NCBI RefSeq assembly: GCF_035658495.1
Contig: NZ_CP141944.1
Location: 2,382,001 to 2,446,000 of the forward strand
DNA length: 64,000 nt
Direction: 5' to 3'
From: Novosphingobium sp. RL4
GTDB taxonomy: Bacteria > Pseudomonadota > Alphaproteobacteria > Sphingomonadales > Sphingomonadaceae
Shown: positions 1 to 9,899 of the stretch, one piece after another
Layout: each line of letters starts with the position of its first letter
Position numbering within the stretch: position 1 is the stretch's first letter
The notes under the pieces: model-generated
The model's database searches: none
The model's input: only the letters and a program-made list of their open reading frames with translations
What the model was told of the DNA's origin: nothing
Translations under genes and position numbers: made by a program

Positions 1-858
1 ACCGGGGGCGCGCCCAAGCAGCACTTCACCGATTTCGGCAACGATGTGATCGTCACTCACGACGCCCTCCGCCCTGGCCACCAGGAATTCCGCTGCCGCA
101 TCGAGCGCGGAGGCCTTGCTGTCGGCGATGAAGCGGGCGGCCAGAACCAGATCATTGTCGACCTCGACCGGGCCCGGGCCGCTTGATCCCACGATATTGA
201 CATGCGTTCCTGCGCGCACCCATTCGCCGAGCAGGATCGGCTGCCGGGCGCCGGTCAGCGTGCAGATCACATCTGCTTCGGCCGCTGCGGTCCTGGCATC
301 GAAAGCCACTTCCACCGGCAGGCGCCCGCTCCAGGCATCGACGACGGCCTGCGCTTTCGCGGCATCGCGGCCCCAGATGAGAATGCGTTCGAAACGACGC
401 ACCAGCGGCAGCGCCTCAAGGTGGGAATGGACCTGACCGCCGGTGCCCATCAGCAACAGCACTTTCGCATCCTCACGCGCCAACGCGTCCGTGCCGACGG
501 CCGTTGCTGCAGCGGTGCGGATATGCGTGATCTCCTCGGCATCGGCGACGCAGACCGGGCGCCCCTCCACCGGCTCGAACAGGGTCACGACGCCGCGATG
601 GCGGCGTACGCCGGGGTTGTCCGGCTCGGCGAAGACGCTGATGAGCTTTGCCCCGAACATGCCCTGATCGGAGAGCGCCCCGGGCATCAGGCCGAAAGTC
701 CGGCCCTCTCCCATGTGGATCATCGTTCGCAGCAACTGGCGCGTCTCACCGCGCGAAAGCGCTTTCATCGCTTCCCGCACGACTTCGATGCAAGAAGGGT
801 AGCCGAGCAGGGCGCGCACGTCCTCTGCATCGAAGATCGACAGTTCGCTCCGTTTCAT
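1..858 (-). CDS. Ornithine cyclodeaminase / mu-crystallin family protein (3' end outside window)
   Basis: My reading of the minus strand from the ATG at 858 stays open to the left edge (286 codons), so the C-terminus is missing. The protein matches the ornithine cyclodeaminase/mu-crystallin/alanine dehydrogenase family: an N-terminal helical part, then an NAD(P)-binding segment with a GTGGQVHSHLEAL motif. Members deaminate or reduce small amino or imino acids in the cytoplasm; the substrate cannot be assigned here. The gene is divergent from an Lrp/AsnC regulator 144 bp away, the usual layout for an amino-acid catabolic gene and its own regulator. An AGGGAT stretch just before the ATG can serve as ribosome binding site. 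Confidence 0.85.
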   Translation of the reverse strand, partial: MKRSELSIFDAEDVRALLGYPSCIEVVREAMKALSRGETRQLLRTMIHMGEGRTFGLMPGALSDQGMFGAKLISVFAEPDNPGVRRHRGVVTLFEPVEGRPVCVADAEEITHIRTAAATAVGTDALAREDAKVLLLMGTGGQVHSHLEALPLVRRFERILIWGRDAAKAQAVVDAWSGRLPVEVAFDARTAAAEADVICTLTGARQPILLGEWVRAGTHVNIVGSSGPGPVEVDNDLVLAARFIADSKASALDAAAEFLVARAEGVVSDDHIVAEIGEVLLGRAPG

Positions 859-940
859 ATCCCTGATCCGTCCCTGTTGCCGGCTATCGGCTCCTCAAGC
901 ATCACTGATAGCGCGCTGTGGCGAAATATCTCGACCTTTG

Positions 941-956
941 TTGCGCTCATGCGCAA
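941..956. promoter_or_regulatory. Palindrome in the divergent promoter region, candidate Lrp/AsnC operator
   Basis: TTGCGC-TCAT-GCGCAA is a perfect inverted repeat with 6-bp arms lying between the divergent cyclodeaminase-like gene and the Lrp-type gene. A second palindrome, GCAATTGC (953-960), overlaps its right arm. Lrp/AsnC proteins bind such dyads near their own promoters. The binding role is inferred from position and symmetry. Confidence 0.45.
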
Positions 957-1002
957 TTGCGTGGCATGTTCAAACCAACAAACCAGAACAGGGAGCATAA
1001 TC

Positions 1003-1482
1003 TTGCCTGCCGAACTTGACCGGCTCGACATGAAGATCCTCGATCGCCTTCAGATCGACGCCTCCGAATCTTCCAGCGAGATCGCTGACCGCGTGGGGCT
1101 TTCCCAATCGCCCTGCTGGCGCCGCATGCAGCGGCTCAAGGAGGAGGGTTATGTGCGCCACACCGTGGCGATCCTCGACCGTGAAAAGTTCGGCGAAAGC
1201 ATGTTCATCTTCGCCCAGCTCAAGATGTCTCGCCTGTCGGACGACGACCGTGACCGGTTCGTCCACGCAGTGGAGGCAACACCGGAAATCCTCGAAGCCT
1301 ACACTCTGTTCGGTGAAATGGACGTGATGCTCAAAGTCCTGGCCCCCAACATCGCCTGGTACCAGAACTTCACGTTCCGCACCCTGCTCCGCCTGCCCGG
1401 TGTGGAGGACGTGCGCTCCACGGCAACGCTCTCGGAACTCAAGTGCACGCACCGGCTACCGCTGCCGTCGTTGCCGGGTTGA
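1003..1482 (+). CDS. Lrp/AsnC family transcriptional regulator
   Basis: The 159-residue protein has the classic two-part layout. An N-terminal winged helix-turn-helix covers roughly residues 8-55 (ELDRLDMKILDRLQ, then SQSPCWRRMQRL in the recognition region). A C-terminal RAM domain follows for amino-acid sensing and oligomerisation (LEAYTLFGEMDVML). I chose the TTG at 1003 because GGGAG lies at 991-995, seven bases before it, and the family normally starts just ahead of the LDxxDxxIL motif; the frame runs open far upstream, but that part is antisense to the neighbouring gene. It probably controls the divergent cyclodeaminase-like gene and itself. Confidence 0.9.
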   Translation: MPAELDRLDMKILDRLQIDASESSSEIADRVGLSQSPCWRRMQRLKEEGYVRHTVAILDREKFGESMFIFAQLKMSRLSDDDRDRFVHAVEATPEILEAYTLFGEMDVMLKVLAPNIAWYQNFTFRTLLRLPGVEDVRSTATLSELKCTHRLPLPSLPG

Positions 1483-1573
1483 ATTCCCCACCAAGCATAT
1501 TTCATGCGCACGCCTGCCGGCAAGCGATGCTCTTTGCACATTTTCCTTCGGTACAGCCTGTTAGCCTCGTTTC

Positions 1574-3286
1574 ATGACATCGCTTCGCAACGCCCTGCTC
1601 GCCGCGCTTCTTTCCTCCACGCCGCTCGCCTCCGCCACGGCGGCCGAAGCGACCGATGGCCCCGCGCCGGAAATTTCAATCGCACTTGCGCCGGTTGCCG
1701 ATGAACAGGGCGCGCTTACACGTCTCGACGTGGCGATCCGCTTCGAAGCACCTCCACAAGGCGACGCGCTTGCTGCCATTGCAGTCACCGCCAATACCGT
1801 GGAGACTTCCGCGAGGAACCTGCAAGGTCTGGTCTTCTCCGATACCCGCGGCCTGATTCCGGTCGAAATGCATGACACGGCGCGGGACGGAGACAACCTC
1901 GAACGCTCGTGGAAAGCGCTGCGCCCGGTCGAAGGCGCGGTAACTGTCGCCTACCGCTTGCCTGTAGACCCGGCCCAGCCTGAAATGGCACGCCCGCAAT
2001 ACGAACTGCGGGCTGCCGACGCCGGGCTGTCCGGCGCAGGCAACGCTTTTCTCATACTGCCGGCCGACGCACGCGCCCGAGACCTGTCGGTAAGCTGGGA
2101 CCTCGCGCGGGCAGGCAAGGACGCACGCGGCGTCTCCAGCCTGGGGATCGGGAATAGCCATGGCAGCCGCCCTCTCCGGCCCGACCAGATCGGCGGGACA
2201 TACTACATGGCCGGCCGCATCGGATCTTACGCCAAGAGCACATTCTTCGGTGCCTGGCAGGGACAATTCAGCTTCGCCGGGCCTCAACTGATGGATTGGG
2301 CAGCCCGCCTTCAGAAATTCTACGGAGAATTCTTCGACCAGCGCCCAGCCAGCTTCGGGGTGTTTGCGCGAACCAATCGGCTCAATCCCGGAAGCGGCAT
2401 CGGCCTGACAGACAGTTTCGCTTTTACCTTCAGCGAAAAAACGCCCCTCTCCGACCTCGAAAGCCTGCTGGCGCATGAAATGGTCCATGCCTGGATCAAC
2501 TCACTCGGCGATTCGATGGACGCGGCGGGCGGGCTCGGTCTTTCGTGGTTCGGTGAAGGTCTCGCTGTCCATTATCAGCGCATGCTGCCTTATCGCGCCG
2601 GACTGATTTCGCGGCAGGCCTTCCTGGACGACCTCAACTCCACAGCCGGACGCTACTATACAAACGCCCTGATCGGCACTCCCAATGACCGCATCGCGGA
2701 CGGGTTCTGGAAGGACACCCGAATCCGCGTGTTGCCCTACGATCGCGGTTCGCTTTACTTCGCCTCGGTGGATGCGCAAATCCGCGCCGCCTCGGGTGGA
2801 AAACGTTCGCTCGACGATCTCGTGCGCCGCATGCTTGCCGAGCGCCGCGCCGGCCATGCCATGGACCTTGCGCTCTGGAAGACACTGCTGGGCCAAGAGC
2901 TTGGCGCCCGGGGCATCGCCGATTTCGAAGCGATGCTGGCGGGTCGGACCGTATTACCTCCGGCAGATGCCTTTGGACCCTGCTTCGACCGCGTTATCAA
3001 GCCACTCAAGCGCTTCGACCTCGGGTTTGATCCGCTGATCCTCGTCACGCCGGAGCGCGTGGTGCAGGGCCTCAAGCCCGGCTCCGCCGCAGAAGCCGCA
3101 GGGCTGCAAAACGGTGACCGCATCCTGAACCGTTTTCCGCAAGACGGCCTGCAAGGCGATCAGGACGCCAGCCTGACCCTTGACATCGAGAGGGACGGCC
3201 AGAAGCGCAAGCTGACCTATCTGCCGCGAGGAGAGACTATGGATGCGTACCAGTGGCAGGCGAAGCCCGGCGTCTCCTGCCACTGA
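1574..3286 (+). CDS. Secreted M61 family (glycyl aminopeptidase-like) metallopeptidase
   Basis: The 570-residue protein begins with a signal peptide ending near ATAA (residues 21-24), so it is exported. It carries a gluzincin zinc site: HEMVH at residues 301-305 and a downstream glutamate in WFGEGLAVHY (about E328). The C-terminal part resembles a PDZ domain (LKPGSAAEAAGLQNGDRIL), which is the M61 layout of beta-rich N domain, thermolysin-like catalytic domain and PDZ. It should cleave N-terminal residues from peptides in the periplasm. No strong ribosome binding site is visible before the ATG at 1574. It stands alone between the regulator and the phosphodiesterase gene. Confidence 0.85.
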   Translation: MTSLRNALLAALLSSTPLASATAAEATDGPAPEISIALAPVADEQGALTRLDVAIRFEAPPQGDALAAIAVTANTVETSARNLQGLVFSDTRGLIPVEMHDTARDGDNLERSWKALRPVEGAVTVAYRLPVDPAQPEMARPQYELRAADAGLSGAGNAFLILPADARARDLSVSWDLARAGKDARGVSSLGIGNSHGSRPLRPDQIGGTYYMAGRIGSYAKSTFFGAWQGQFSFAGPQLMDWAARLQKFYGEFFDQRPASFGVFARTNRLNPGSGIGLTDSFAFTFSEKTPLSDLESLLAHEMVHAWINSLGDSMDAAGGLGLSWFGEGLAVHYQRMLPYRAGLISRQAFLDDLNSTAGRYYTNALIGTPNDRIADGFWKDTRIRVLPYDRGSLYFASVDAQIRAASGGKRSLDDLVRRMLAERRAGHAMDLALWKTLLGQELGARGIADFEAMLAGRTVLPPADAFGPCFDRVIKPLKRFDLGFDPLILVTPERVVQGLKPGSAAEAAGLQNGDRILNRFPQDGLQGDQDASLTLDIERDGQKRKLTYLPRGETMDAYQWQAKPGVSCH

Positions 3287-3373
3287 CGCAAACTCATGCC
3301 GGAGCTGTCGTCATGCTGTCACCTGCCCTGAATAGCCGGCGGAAACAGAGCCGGTTTCCCGAAGGTTTTCAGC

Positions 3374-4537
3374 ATGATCGAATCTCCGCTTTCCCGTCGC
3401 TCGCTGATCCGCGGCAGCGCCGGAGCGACGCTTGTCGGGATGGCAGCGTCAATCGTGCCTGACGGGCTTGCAGCCGCAAGCAACGCAAGACCAAGGGCCC
3501 CGCGCCCGGCAAAGCCTCTGGTGATCGGCCATCGCGGCGCCAGCGCGCTGCGCCCCGAACACACGCTCGCCTCCTACGCCAAGGCCATTGCAGACGGCGC
3601 GGACTTTATCGAACCCGACCTTGTCTGCACAAAGGACGGCATTCTTGTGGCCCGGCACGAAAACAACATCGCCGACACAACCGATGTCGCCGACCATCCA
3701 GAGTTTGCAGGCCGGAAAGCCACGAAAGTCATCGACGGCGAGAATGTTACAGGCTGGTTCACCGAGGACTTCACGCTTGATGAAATCAAGCGCCTGCGCG
3801 CGAGAGAACGACTCGGCCCGCTACGGCCGGAGAGCCATGGGTTCGACGGCCAGTTCCAGGTCGTTACCTTCGAGGAAATCGCCGAGTTCGTCGCTGCCGA
3901 GGCCCGTGCCCACGGCCGCTTGATCGGCGTCATTCCCGAGATCAAGCACTCTACCTACTTTGCCACTATCGGCATTCCGCTTGAGCAGCGCGTTCTCGAC
4001 CGCCTCCACGCCAGCCCATACCTCTGCACTGCCCCGGTGATCCTCCAGAGCTTCGAGGTATCGAACCTGAAATGGCTGCGCGAGCGGCTTGATGGGCTCC
4101 GCAACGTCCAACTCATGCAACTCACCGTACCCGGTGCAAAGCGCCCGGCCGATCTTGCAGCAAAGGGCTCTGGCCCCAGTTTCGACGATCTCCATAAGCC
4201 AGCAGGCCTCGCTGAAATCGCGACTTATGCGGATTGGATATCGCCCTACAACCTCGCCCTTGTCCCGCGCGACAAGGACAATCGCCTTGCAGCCCAGCCC
4301 AGCGGTCTGGTCGCCAACGCACACGAGGCCGGCCTTCTGGTTTCCAGTTGGACTTTCAGGCCGGAAAATTACTTTCTTCCCGCCGATTTTCGCAACGCAT
4401 CAGGCGATGCCGCGCGCAACCCGGCAGGCAGCATCGCCGAAATCCGCCGTTATCTTGAACTGGGGCTCGACGCTTTCTTCACGGACGATCCGGCACTGGG
4501 CCGTGAAGCGGTTGACGGCACAAGGCTTAAGGCCTGA
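3374..4537 (+). CDS. glpQ: Periplasmic glycerophosphodiester phosphodiesterase
   Basis: The 387-residue protein hydrolyses glycerophosphodiesters to glycerol-3-phosphate and an alcohol. A Tat signal is visible (SRRSLIRG at 7-14, then a hydrophobic stretch to about residue 34), so it is exported folded. Catalytic landmarks of the GDPD family are present: HRGAS with H53 and R54, E80 and D82 in FIEPDL, H95 in ARHEN, and the later PEIK motif. The length and insertions match GlpQ rather than the short cytosolic UgpQ type. It lies 87 bp after the M61 gene and is closed by the bidirectional terminator at 4551-4577. Confidence 0.9.
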   Translation: MIESPLSRRSLIRGSAGATLVGMAASIVPDGLAAASNARPRAPRPAKPLVIGHRGASALRPEHTLASYAKAIADGADFIEPDLVCTKDGILVARHENNIADTTDVADHPEFAGRKATKVIDGENVTGWFTEDFTLDEIKRLRARERLGPLRPESHGFDGQFQVVTFEEIAEFVAAEARAHGRLIGVIPEIKHSTYFATIGIPLEQRVLDRLHASPYLCTAPVILQSFEVSNLKWLRERLDGLRNVQLMQLTVPGAKRPADLAAKGSGPSFDDLHKPAGLAEIATYADWISPYNLALVPRDKDNRLAAQPSGLVANAHEAGLLVSSWTFRPENYFLPADFRNASGDAARNPAGSIAEIRRYLELGLDAFFTDDPALGREAVDGTRLKA

Positions 4538-4550
4538 CCCTCAACCACGA

Positions 4551-4577
4551 AAAAGCCCGCGAAAATCGCGGGCTTTT
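4551..4577. terminator. Bidirectional rho-independent terminator
   Basis: The stem GCCCGCGA/TCGCGGGC with a short A-rich loop is flanked by AAAA on the left and TTTT on the right. It therefore reads as an intrinsic terminator on both strands: for the phosphodiesterase gene (plus) and for tRNA-Arg (minus). Confidence 0.9.
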
Positions 4578-4582
4578 ATTGT

Positions 4583-4659
4583 TGGTGCGCCCGACGGGAT
4601 TCGAACCCATGGCCCCCAGATTAGGAATCTGGTGCTCTATCCGGCTGAGCTACGGGCGC
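4583..4659 (-). tRNA. tRNA-Arg (anticodon CCT), CCA encoded
   Basis: The reverse complement folds into a full cloverleaf of 77 nt. The acceptor stem is GCGCCCG/CGGGCGC with discriminator A and an encoded CCA. The D arm contains GCTCAGCCGGATAGAGC. The anticodon stem CCAGA/TCTGG encloses the loop TTCCTAA, giving anticodon CCT, which reads AGG. The T arm contains GGTTCGAATCC. The terminator at 4551-4577 lies just beyond its 3' end. Confidence 0.97.
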
Positions 4660-4703
4660 ACTCGAGGGCCTCCTAGCTTGCGGCGAATGCCTTGGCAATT
4701 GGT

Positions 4704-5219
4704 TCAATTGGTCTGTTCGGGCGGAACCACCGGAAACGGCAAGGGCATGACCGGAATGCCTTCCTCCATAAGCTCCTGCGCCTGCTCGGGCGTGGCACGG
4801 CCATGGATCACTTCGGCATCGCGCTCGCCATAATGCATGGCCCGGGCATCTTCCACGAAGGTCTCACCGACAAAACGACTGGACCTGAGCGCCTCGACCT
4901 GCATCAGCGCAAGCTTCTGGAGCAGTTCGACCGCCTGCGGCGGGATTGCTTCCGCCTGCTGGAGCGAGGCCGGCTCTGAAGGCACTACCGCAGAGGAAAC
5001 TTCCGGTTTCTGCGGCGGTGCGTCTGACGCAGCAGTCCGCTGGTTCCCCTTGCGGGCAAGGTGAGGCGCCTGAACCGCCTTTCCAACGTCGTCCGACCCG
5101 CAACGGGGACAACTCAGCAATCCCCGTTCCTGCTGCCGCGCATAATCGTCCGAGGACTTGAACCAGCCCTCGAAACGGTGATGCGCGGAACGGCATTCGA
5201 GATCAAAGACAATAGGCAT
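4704..5219 (-). CDS. DUF1178 family protein
   Basis: The 171-residue protein begins MPIVFDLEC and has a zinc-ribbon-like CPRC motif near residue 37, which is typical of the small DUF1178 family found widely in alphaproteobacteria. Function is unknown. The C-terminal half keeps the conserved region with VGETFVEDARAMHYGE followed by a GxATxEQAxEL-like stretch. It ends the leftward set grxC-nitrilase-DUF1178; the spacing to the nitrilase gene is 6 bp, so the two are probably co-transcribed. Confidence 0.85.
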   Translation of the reverse strand: MPIVFDLECRSAHHRFEGWFKSSDDYARQQERGLLSCPRCGSDDVGKAVQAPHLARKGNQRTAASDAPPQKPEVSSAVVPSEPASLQQAEAIPPQAVELLQKLALMQVEALRSSRFVGETFVEDARAMHYGERDAEVIHGRATPEQAQELMEEGIPVMPLPFPVVPPEQTN

Positions 5220-5225
5220 CGCGGC

Positions 5226-6056
5226 CTATTTGGCGATCTCGCGGCGGTTGGCAAGGCTTGGCAACTGCGCGCGCACTTCCGCGATGCGGCCAGGATCAAG
5301 ATCGACGAAGCCGAGACCGGCCATTTCCCCGCCCATATCGAGCAGAACCTCGCCCCAGGGGTCGATCGCCAGCGAATGACCGTAAGTCTCGCGCCCATCC
5401 TCGTGATGGCCCACTTGCGCTGCGCTGAGCATGAAAGCGCTTGCTTCCACGGCCCGTGCGCGCTGCATCAGGTGCCAATGCGCCCGGCCGGTAGGCACGG
5501 TAAATGCGGCCGGAGCGGCGATGACATCGCACCTCGCACGGCCGAGCGCCTCGAACAGCGCCGGGAAACGGACGTCGTAGCAAATCGCCAGACCCAGGCG
5601 CCCAAGCGGTGTTTCCACCGTCACCACCTTGTCGCCCGGCGCGTAAGCATTCGATTCGCGCCAAGATTCGCCCGTCGCCAGATCCACGTCGAACATGTGC
5701 ATCTTGTCATAGCGAGCGCGAATCTCGCCCGAGGCATCGATGACGAAAGCGCGGTTGGCGTAGCGCCCATCGCCCTGCCCATCGTTTCCGGGACGCACGG
5801 CCAGCGAGCCGAGATGGACCCAAACCCCTTCCCGCGCCGCAGCCTCTCGCACGGCGGCCAGTACCCGATCCTCGCCCTCCGTAACTATGTTGACGGCTGC
5901 ACGCTCGCGCTTGCGGTCAAGCAGGCCGGACATCTCGGGGGTGAAGACCATGACCGCACCGCCCGCCTTCGCCTCGGCAAGGGCGGAAACGATCGCGGCA
6001 GCGTTGACGTCGGGATCGATGCCCGTGGTCATCTGGAACAGGGCGGCGCGGACCAT
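5226..6056 (-). CDS. Carbon-nitrogen hydrolase (nitrilase family, Nit1/Nit2-like)
   Basis: The 276-residue cytoplasmic enzyme has the Glu-Lys-Cys triad of the nitrilase superfamily: E41 in FTPEMSG, K118 in RYDKMHMFD, and C159 in ICYDVRFP. The length and the motif around Cys match Nit1/Nit2-type omega-amidases and deaminated-glutathione amidases rather than true nitrilases. It starts five bases after the grxC stop, and pairing with a glutaredoxin gene fits a role in glutathione-related repair. The substrate is an inference. Confidence 0.88.
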   Translation of the reverse strand: MVRAALFQMTTGIDPDVNAAAIVSALAEAKAGGAVMVFTPEMSGLLDRKRERAAVNIVTEGEDRVLAAVREAAAREGVWVHLGSLAVRPGNDGQGDGRYANRAFVIDASGEIRARYDKMHMFDVDLATGESWRESNAYAPGDKVVTVETPLGRLGLAICYDVRFPALFEALGRARCDVIAAPAAFTVPTGRAHWHLMQRARAVEASAFMLSAAQVGHHEDGRETYGHSLAIDPWGEVLLDMGGEMAGLGFVDLDPGRIAEVRAQLPSLANRREIAK

Positions 6057-6061
6057 TCCGG

Positions 6062-6325
6062 TCAGAGCCCGAGAACGGGGTCTAGCTTGCCGGCGCGGTC
6101 CAGCGCGCTGATGTCGTCGAAACCGCCGTAGGGCTTATCGTCCACCAGCACCTGGGGAACGGTCAAGGCACCGGGAACCCGCTCAACCATTTCGGCCCGC
6201 TTCGGCCCGCCCATCGTGATGTCATACTCTTCGTAGGTCACGCCTTTGCCGTCGAGCAGCGACTTGGCCATGACGCAATAGGGGCAGCCCCACTTGGTGT
6301 AGATCTCGACCTTCGGCTGGCTCAT
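6062..6325 (-). CDS. grxC: Glutaredoxin 3
   Basis: The 87-residue glutaredoxin has a CPYC dithiol active site (WGCPYCVMAK), the cis-proline TVPQV motif and the GGFDD glutathione-binding motif. It reduces disulfides with glutathione in the cytoplasm. I chose the ATG at 6325 because GAAGGAA lies eight bases upstream and the family starts right before the first beta strand; the frame continues 18 codons further upstream, but that part does not look like glutaredoxin. It heads the leftward unit with the nitrilase gene. Confidence 0.93.
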   Translation of the reverse strand: MSQPKVEIYTKWGCPYCVMAKSLLDGKGVTYEEYDITMGGPKRAEMVERVPGALTVPQVLVDDKPYGGFDDISALDRAGKLDPVLGL

Positions 6326-6482
6326 GAATACGGTTCCTTCAATCTCTTTGCGACCCTTGAAAGGGCGCCGCGCTATCATATCTAGGGATGCAAGTCATGG
6401 CCCGCCAAGGGGATGGCTTGCCAAAGAGGCGCCGGAGTCCGGGCCTCGTCACACGAAGATTGCTCAAGCGAGGATTTTTGTC

Positions 6483-6953
6483 ATGAACCGTATCGATTTT
6501 TCGCCCTACCGCCGCACCATGGTCGGTTTCGACCGCCTGTTCGACATGATCGAGAACCAGGGCCGCGTGAATCCGGGCGATAAATATCCCCCCTTCAATA
6601 TCGAACGTCGCGGCGCCGATGCCTATCGCATCACGCTGGCGGTCGCCGGTTTCAAGCCTGCCGACATCGATATCACTGCGCAGGCCAACCTGTTGGTGGT
6701 CAAGGGCCACAAGCCCGAAGAATCCGTCGAAGGCGAGATGCTGCACGTCGGCATCGCCCAGCGCGGGTTCGAGCGACGCTTCGAACTGGCAGATTATGTT
6801 CGCGTCGATGCCGCTGACCTGGCTGACGGCCTCCTTGTGATCGACCTCGTGCGTGAAGTGCCCGAGGCGATGAAGCCCAAGAAGATCGCGATTGGCGGCA
6901 ATACGCTCACCGTGGTCGAGGGCAGCGCCGAAGAAGGTTCCGCTGCCGCCTGA
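6483..6953 (+). CDS. Small heat-shock protein Hsp20 (IbpA-like)
   Basis: The 156-residue protein begins MNRIDFSPYRRTMVGFDRLF, the hallmark N-terminus of IbpA-type chaperones. An alpha-crystallin domain follows from about residue 35 to 130 (YPPFNIE, ITLAVAGF, LLVVKGHK, FERRFELADYV). These ATP-independent holdases bind unfolding proteins in the cytoplasm. The start at 6483 is supported by CGAGGA about 14 bases upstream. A terminator at 6978-7011 closes the gene, so it is a single-gene unit. I did not find a clear heat-shock promoter. Confidence 0.93.
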   Translation: MNRIDFSPYRRTMVGFDRLFDMIENQGRVNPGDKYPPFNIERRGADAYRITLAVAGFKPADIDITAQANLLVVKGHKPEESVEGEMLHVGIAQRGFERRFELADYVRVDAADLADGLLVIDLVREVPEAMKPKKIAIGGNTLTVVEGSAEEGSAAA

Positions 6954-6977
6954 ATAGCCGGGTGAATTGCAGAATTG

Positions 6978-7011
6978 GGGGCGGTCCGGAAATGTCCGGG
7001 CCGCCCTTTTT
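6978..7011 (+). terminator. Rho-independent terminator after hsp20
   Basis: The stem GGGCGG-CCGG / CCGG-CCGCCC with an AAATGT loop is followed by TTTTT. It lies 24 bases after the hsp20 stop. Confidence 0.88.
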
Positions 7012-7118
7012 GATGGTAAATTGCGCACTTCGCACGGAATGCAATTAAAACAGCGATGGACAGGCCAGGCCCAGCGCTTAATCCGCATGCTTTGCAAAGC
7101 AATGGGCCGCACTTTTCC

Positions 7119-8054
7119 ATGATTTCGATCCTGTCGGTCGTCCTGCCGATCTTCGCCCTGACATTCGCAGGTTGGCTGACGCGGCGCTTGGGCATCTTCA
7201 GTCCGCAATCGACCACTGAACTGAACCGCTTCGTGGTCTATCTCGCCCTGCCTGCGCTGCTTTTCGATATCGTAGCCAAGGCCGACGCGGCCCAACTCTG
7301 GCAGCCCGGTTTCGTCGCGGTGTTTGGGCTGAGCACGTTCTTCTTCTTCGCGCTTACCGTAGCCATCAGCCGACTGGCCGGCGCAGAGATCGGCAATGCC
7401 GCAATCCATGGCCTCAACGGCGCTTATTCCAACGCAGCGTTTCTCGGCTTTCCACTGCTGCTGGCAACGCTGGGGCCGGCCTCCCAGACACTCACCCTGA
7501 TCGCGACGATCAACACCGTCTGCGTGCTCTTTGCGGTTGCCATCGTACTGATCGAATTCGGAAACCAGTCAGGCGGCGGTGGCCCCTTGATCGTACTGCG
7601 CGTGCTACAGGCACTGTTTCGCAATCCGCTCGTATTGGCACCGCTACTCGGCGCTGCCGTGATGTCGAGCGGGATAGGCGTTGCCGCGCCCCTCGATGCA
7701 TTCCTCAAACTGCTTGGATCGGCCGCAAGCCCTTGCGCCCTCGTCTGCCTCGGCATGTTCCTCGCCGAGCCGCGCGAACCAGAACCCGGCAGCGCGAGGA
7801 TGACGGCCCTGCTGGTCGCTCTCAAGCTGTTCGTCTACCCGGCGATCACGCTGGCGCTCGCCCTCTGGGTCTTCCCCCTGACCGCACCTCTGCGCAATGC
7901 CGCCGTGCTCCTGGCCGCCCTGCCGACCGGAACCGGCCCCTTCATGTTGGCCGAGTTCCATCGCCGGGAAGGTGCGCTTACAGCCAGGGTTATTCTGATC
8001 TCGACAGTGTTTTCGGTCGGGACGATCACGCTGCTGCTCACCCTCCTCACCTGA
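7119..8054 (+). CDS. AEC (auxin efflux carrier) family transporter
   Basis: The 311-residue integral membrane protein has about ten hydrophobic segments in two groups separated by a more polar middle. This is the fold of the AEC family, also listed as a malonate or auxin efflux carrier-like family. The N-terminal segment SILSVVLPIFALTFAGW and the motif FVVYLALPALLF are typical. I start at the ATG at 7119, directly before the first membrane segment; the frame is open 21 codons further, but that part is polar and lies near the hsp20 terminator. Bacterial members usually export organic acids. The substrate cannot be read from the sequence. Confidence 0.85.
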   Translation: MISILSVVLPIFALTFAGWLTRRLGIFSPQSTTELNRFVVYLALPALLFDIVAKADAAQLWQPGFVAVFGLSTFFFFALTVAISRLAGAEIGNAAIHGLNGAYSNAAFLGFPLLLATLGPASQTLTLIATINTVCVLFAVAIVLIEFGNQSGGGGPLIVLRVLQALFRNPLVLAPLLGAAVMSSGIGVAAPLDAFLKLLGSAASPCALVCLGMFLAEPREPEPGSARMTALLVALKLFVYPAITLALALWVFPLTAPLRNAAVLLAALPTGTGPFMLAEFHRREGALTARVILISTVFSVGTITLLLTLLT

Positions 8055-8072
8055 AACGGGACATCCGGAATC

Positions 8073-8108
8073 GAAGAGGGGCGGGCTCTTGCGAGCCCGC
8101 CCCTCTTC
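8073..8108. terminator. Long GC-rich hairpin between convergent genes
   Basis: GAAGAGGGGCGGGCT pairs perfectly with AGCCCGCCCCTCTTC around a six-base loop (CTTGCG), 18 bases after the AEC stop and 20 bases before the pyrG stop. There is no long T run on either side, but the GAAG/CTTC ends and the position suggest a shared transcription end for the convergent genes. Confidence 0.7.
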
Positions 8109-8128
8109 ATAATTCGGCCGCTACCGGC

Positions 8129-9757
<1,629 letters not shown>

Positions 9758-9833
9758 GGGAGTCGGCCCTTAAATTGCATGGGGGCACGAGCGCAAGAGC
9801 GCTGTGCCTGAATCCACAGTTCAAAACGAATGA

Positions 9834-9862
9834 AATGCCGCCTGCCAGAGCCAGACGGCATT
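9834..9862 (-). terminator. Possible hairpin between secG and pyrG
   Basis: AATGCCG (9834-9840) pairs with CGGCATT (9856-9862) around a 15-base loop. It is followed, on the minus strand, by a T-rich but interrupted tail. It could attenuate readthrough from secG into pyrG. The evidence is weak. Confidence 0.3.
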
Positions 9863-9899
9863 CCTGTTACGATGATGCGCCGTAGTGTGCCCTGCCGGA

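Noticed and set aside
202..1002. Upstream extension of the Lrp/AsnC frame to an ATG at 202
   Set aside because: This part is antisense to the cyclodeaminase-like gene and has no regulator similarity. The TTG at 1003 has a ribosome binding site and matches the family start.
4583..4659. tRNA-Arg as the prophage attachment target
   Set aside because: It lies some 25 kb from the integrase with intact conserved host genes between, so it cannot be the attL of this prophage.
6339..7409. 356-codon minus-strand frame over hsp20 and the AEC gene
   Set aside because: It runs antisense through hsp20, its terminator and part of the carrier gene, without any domain pattern.
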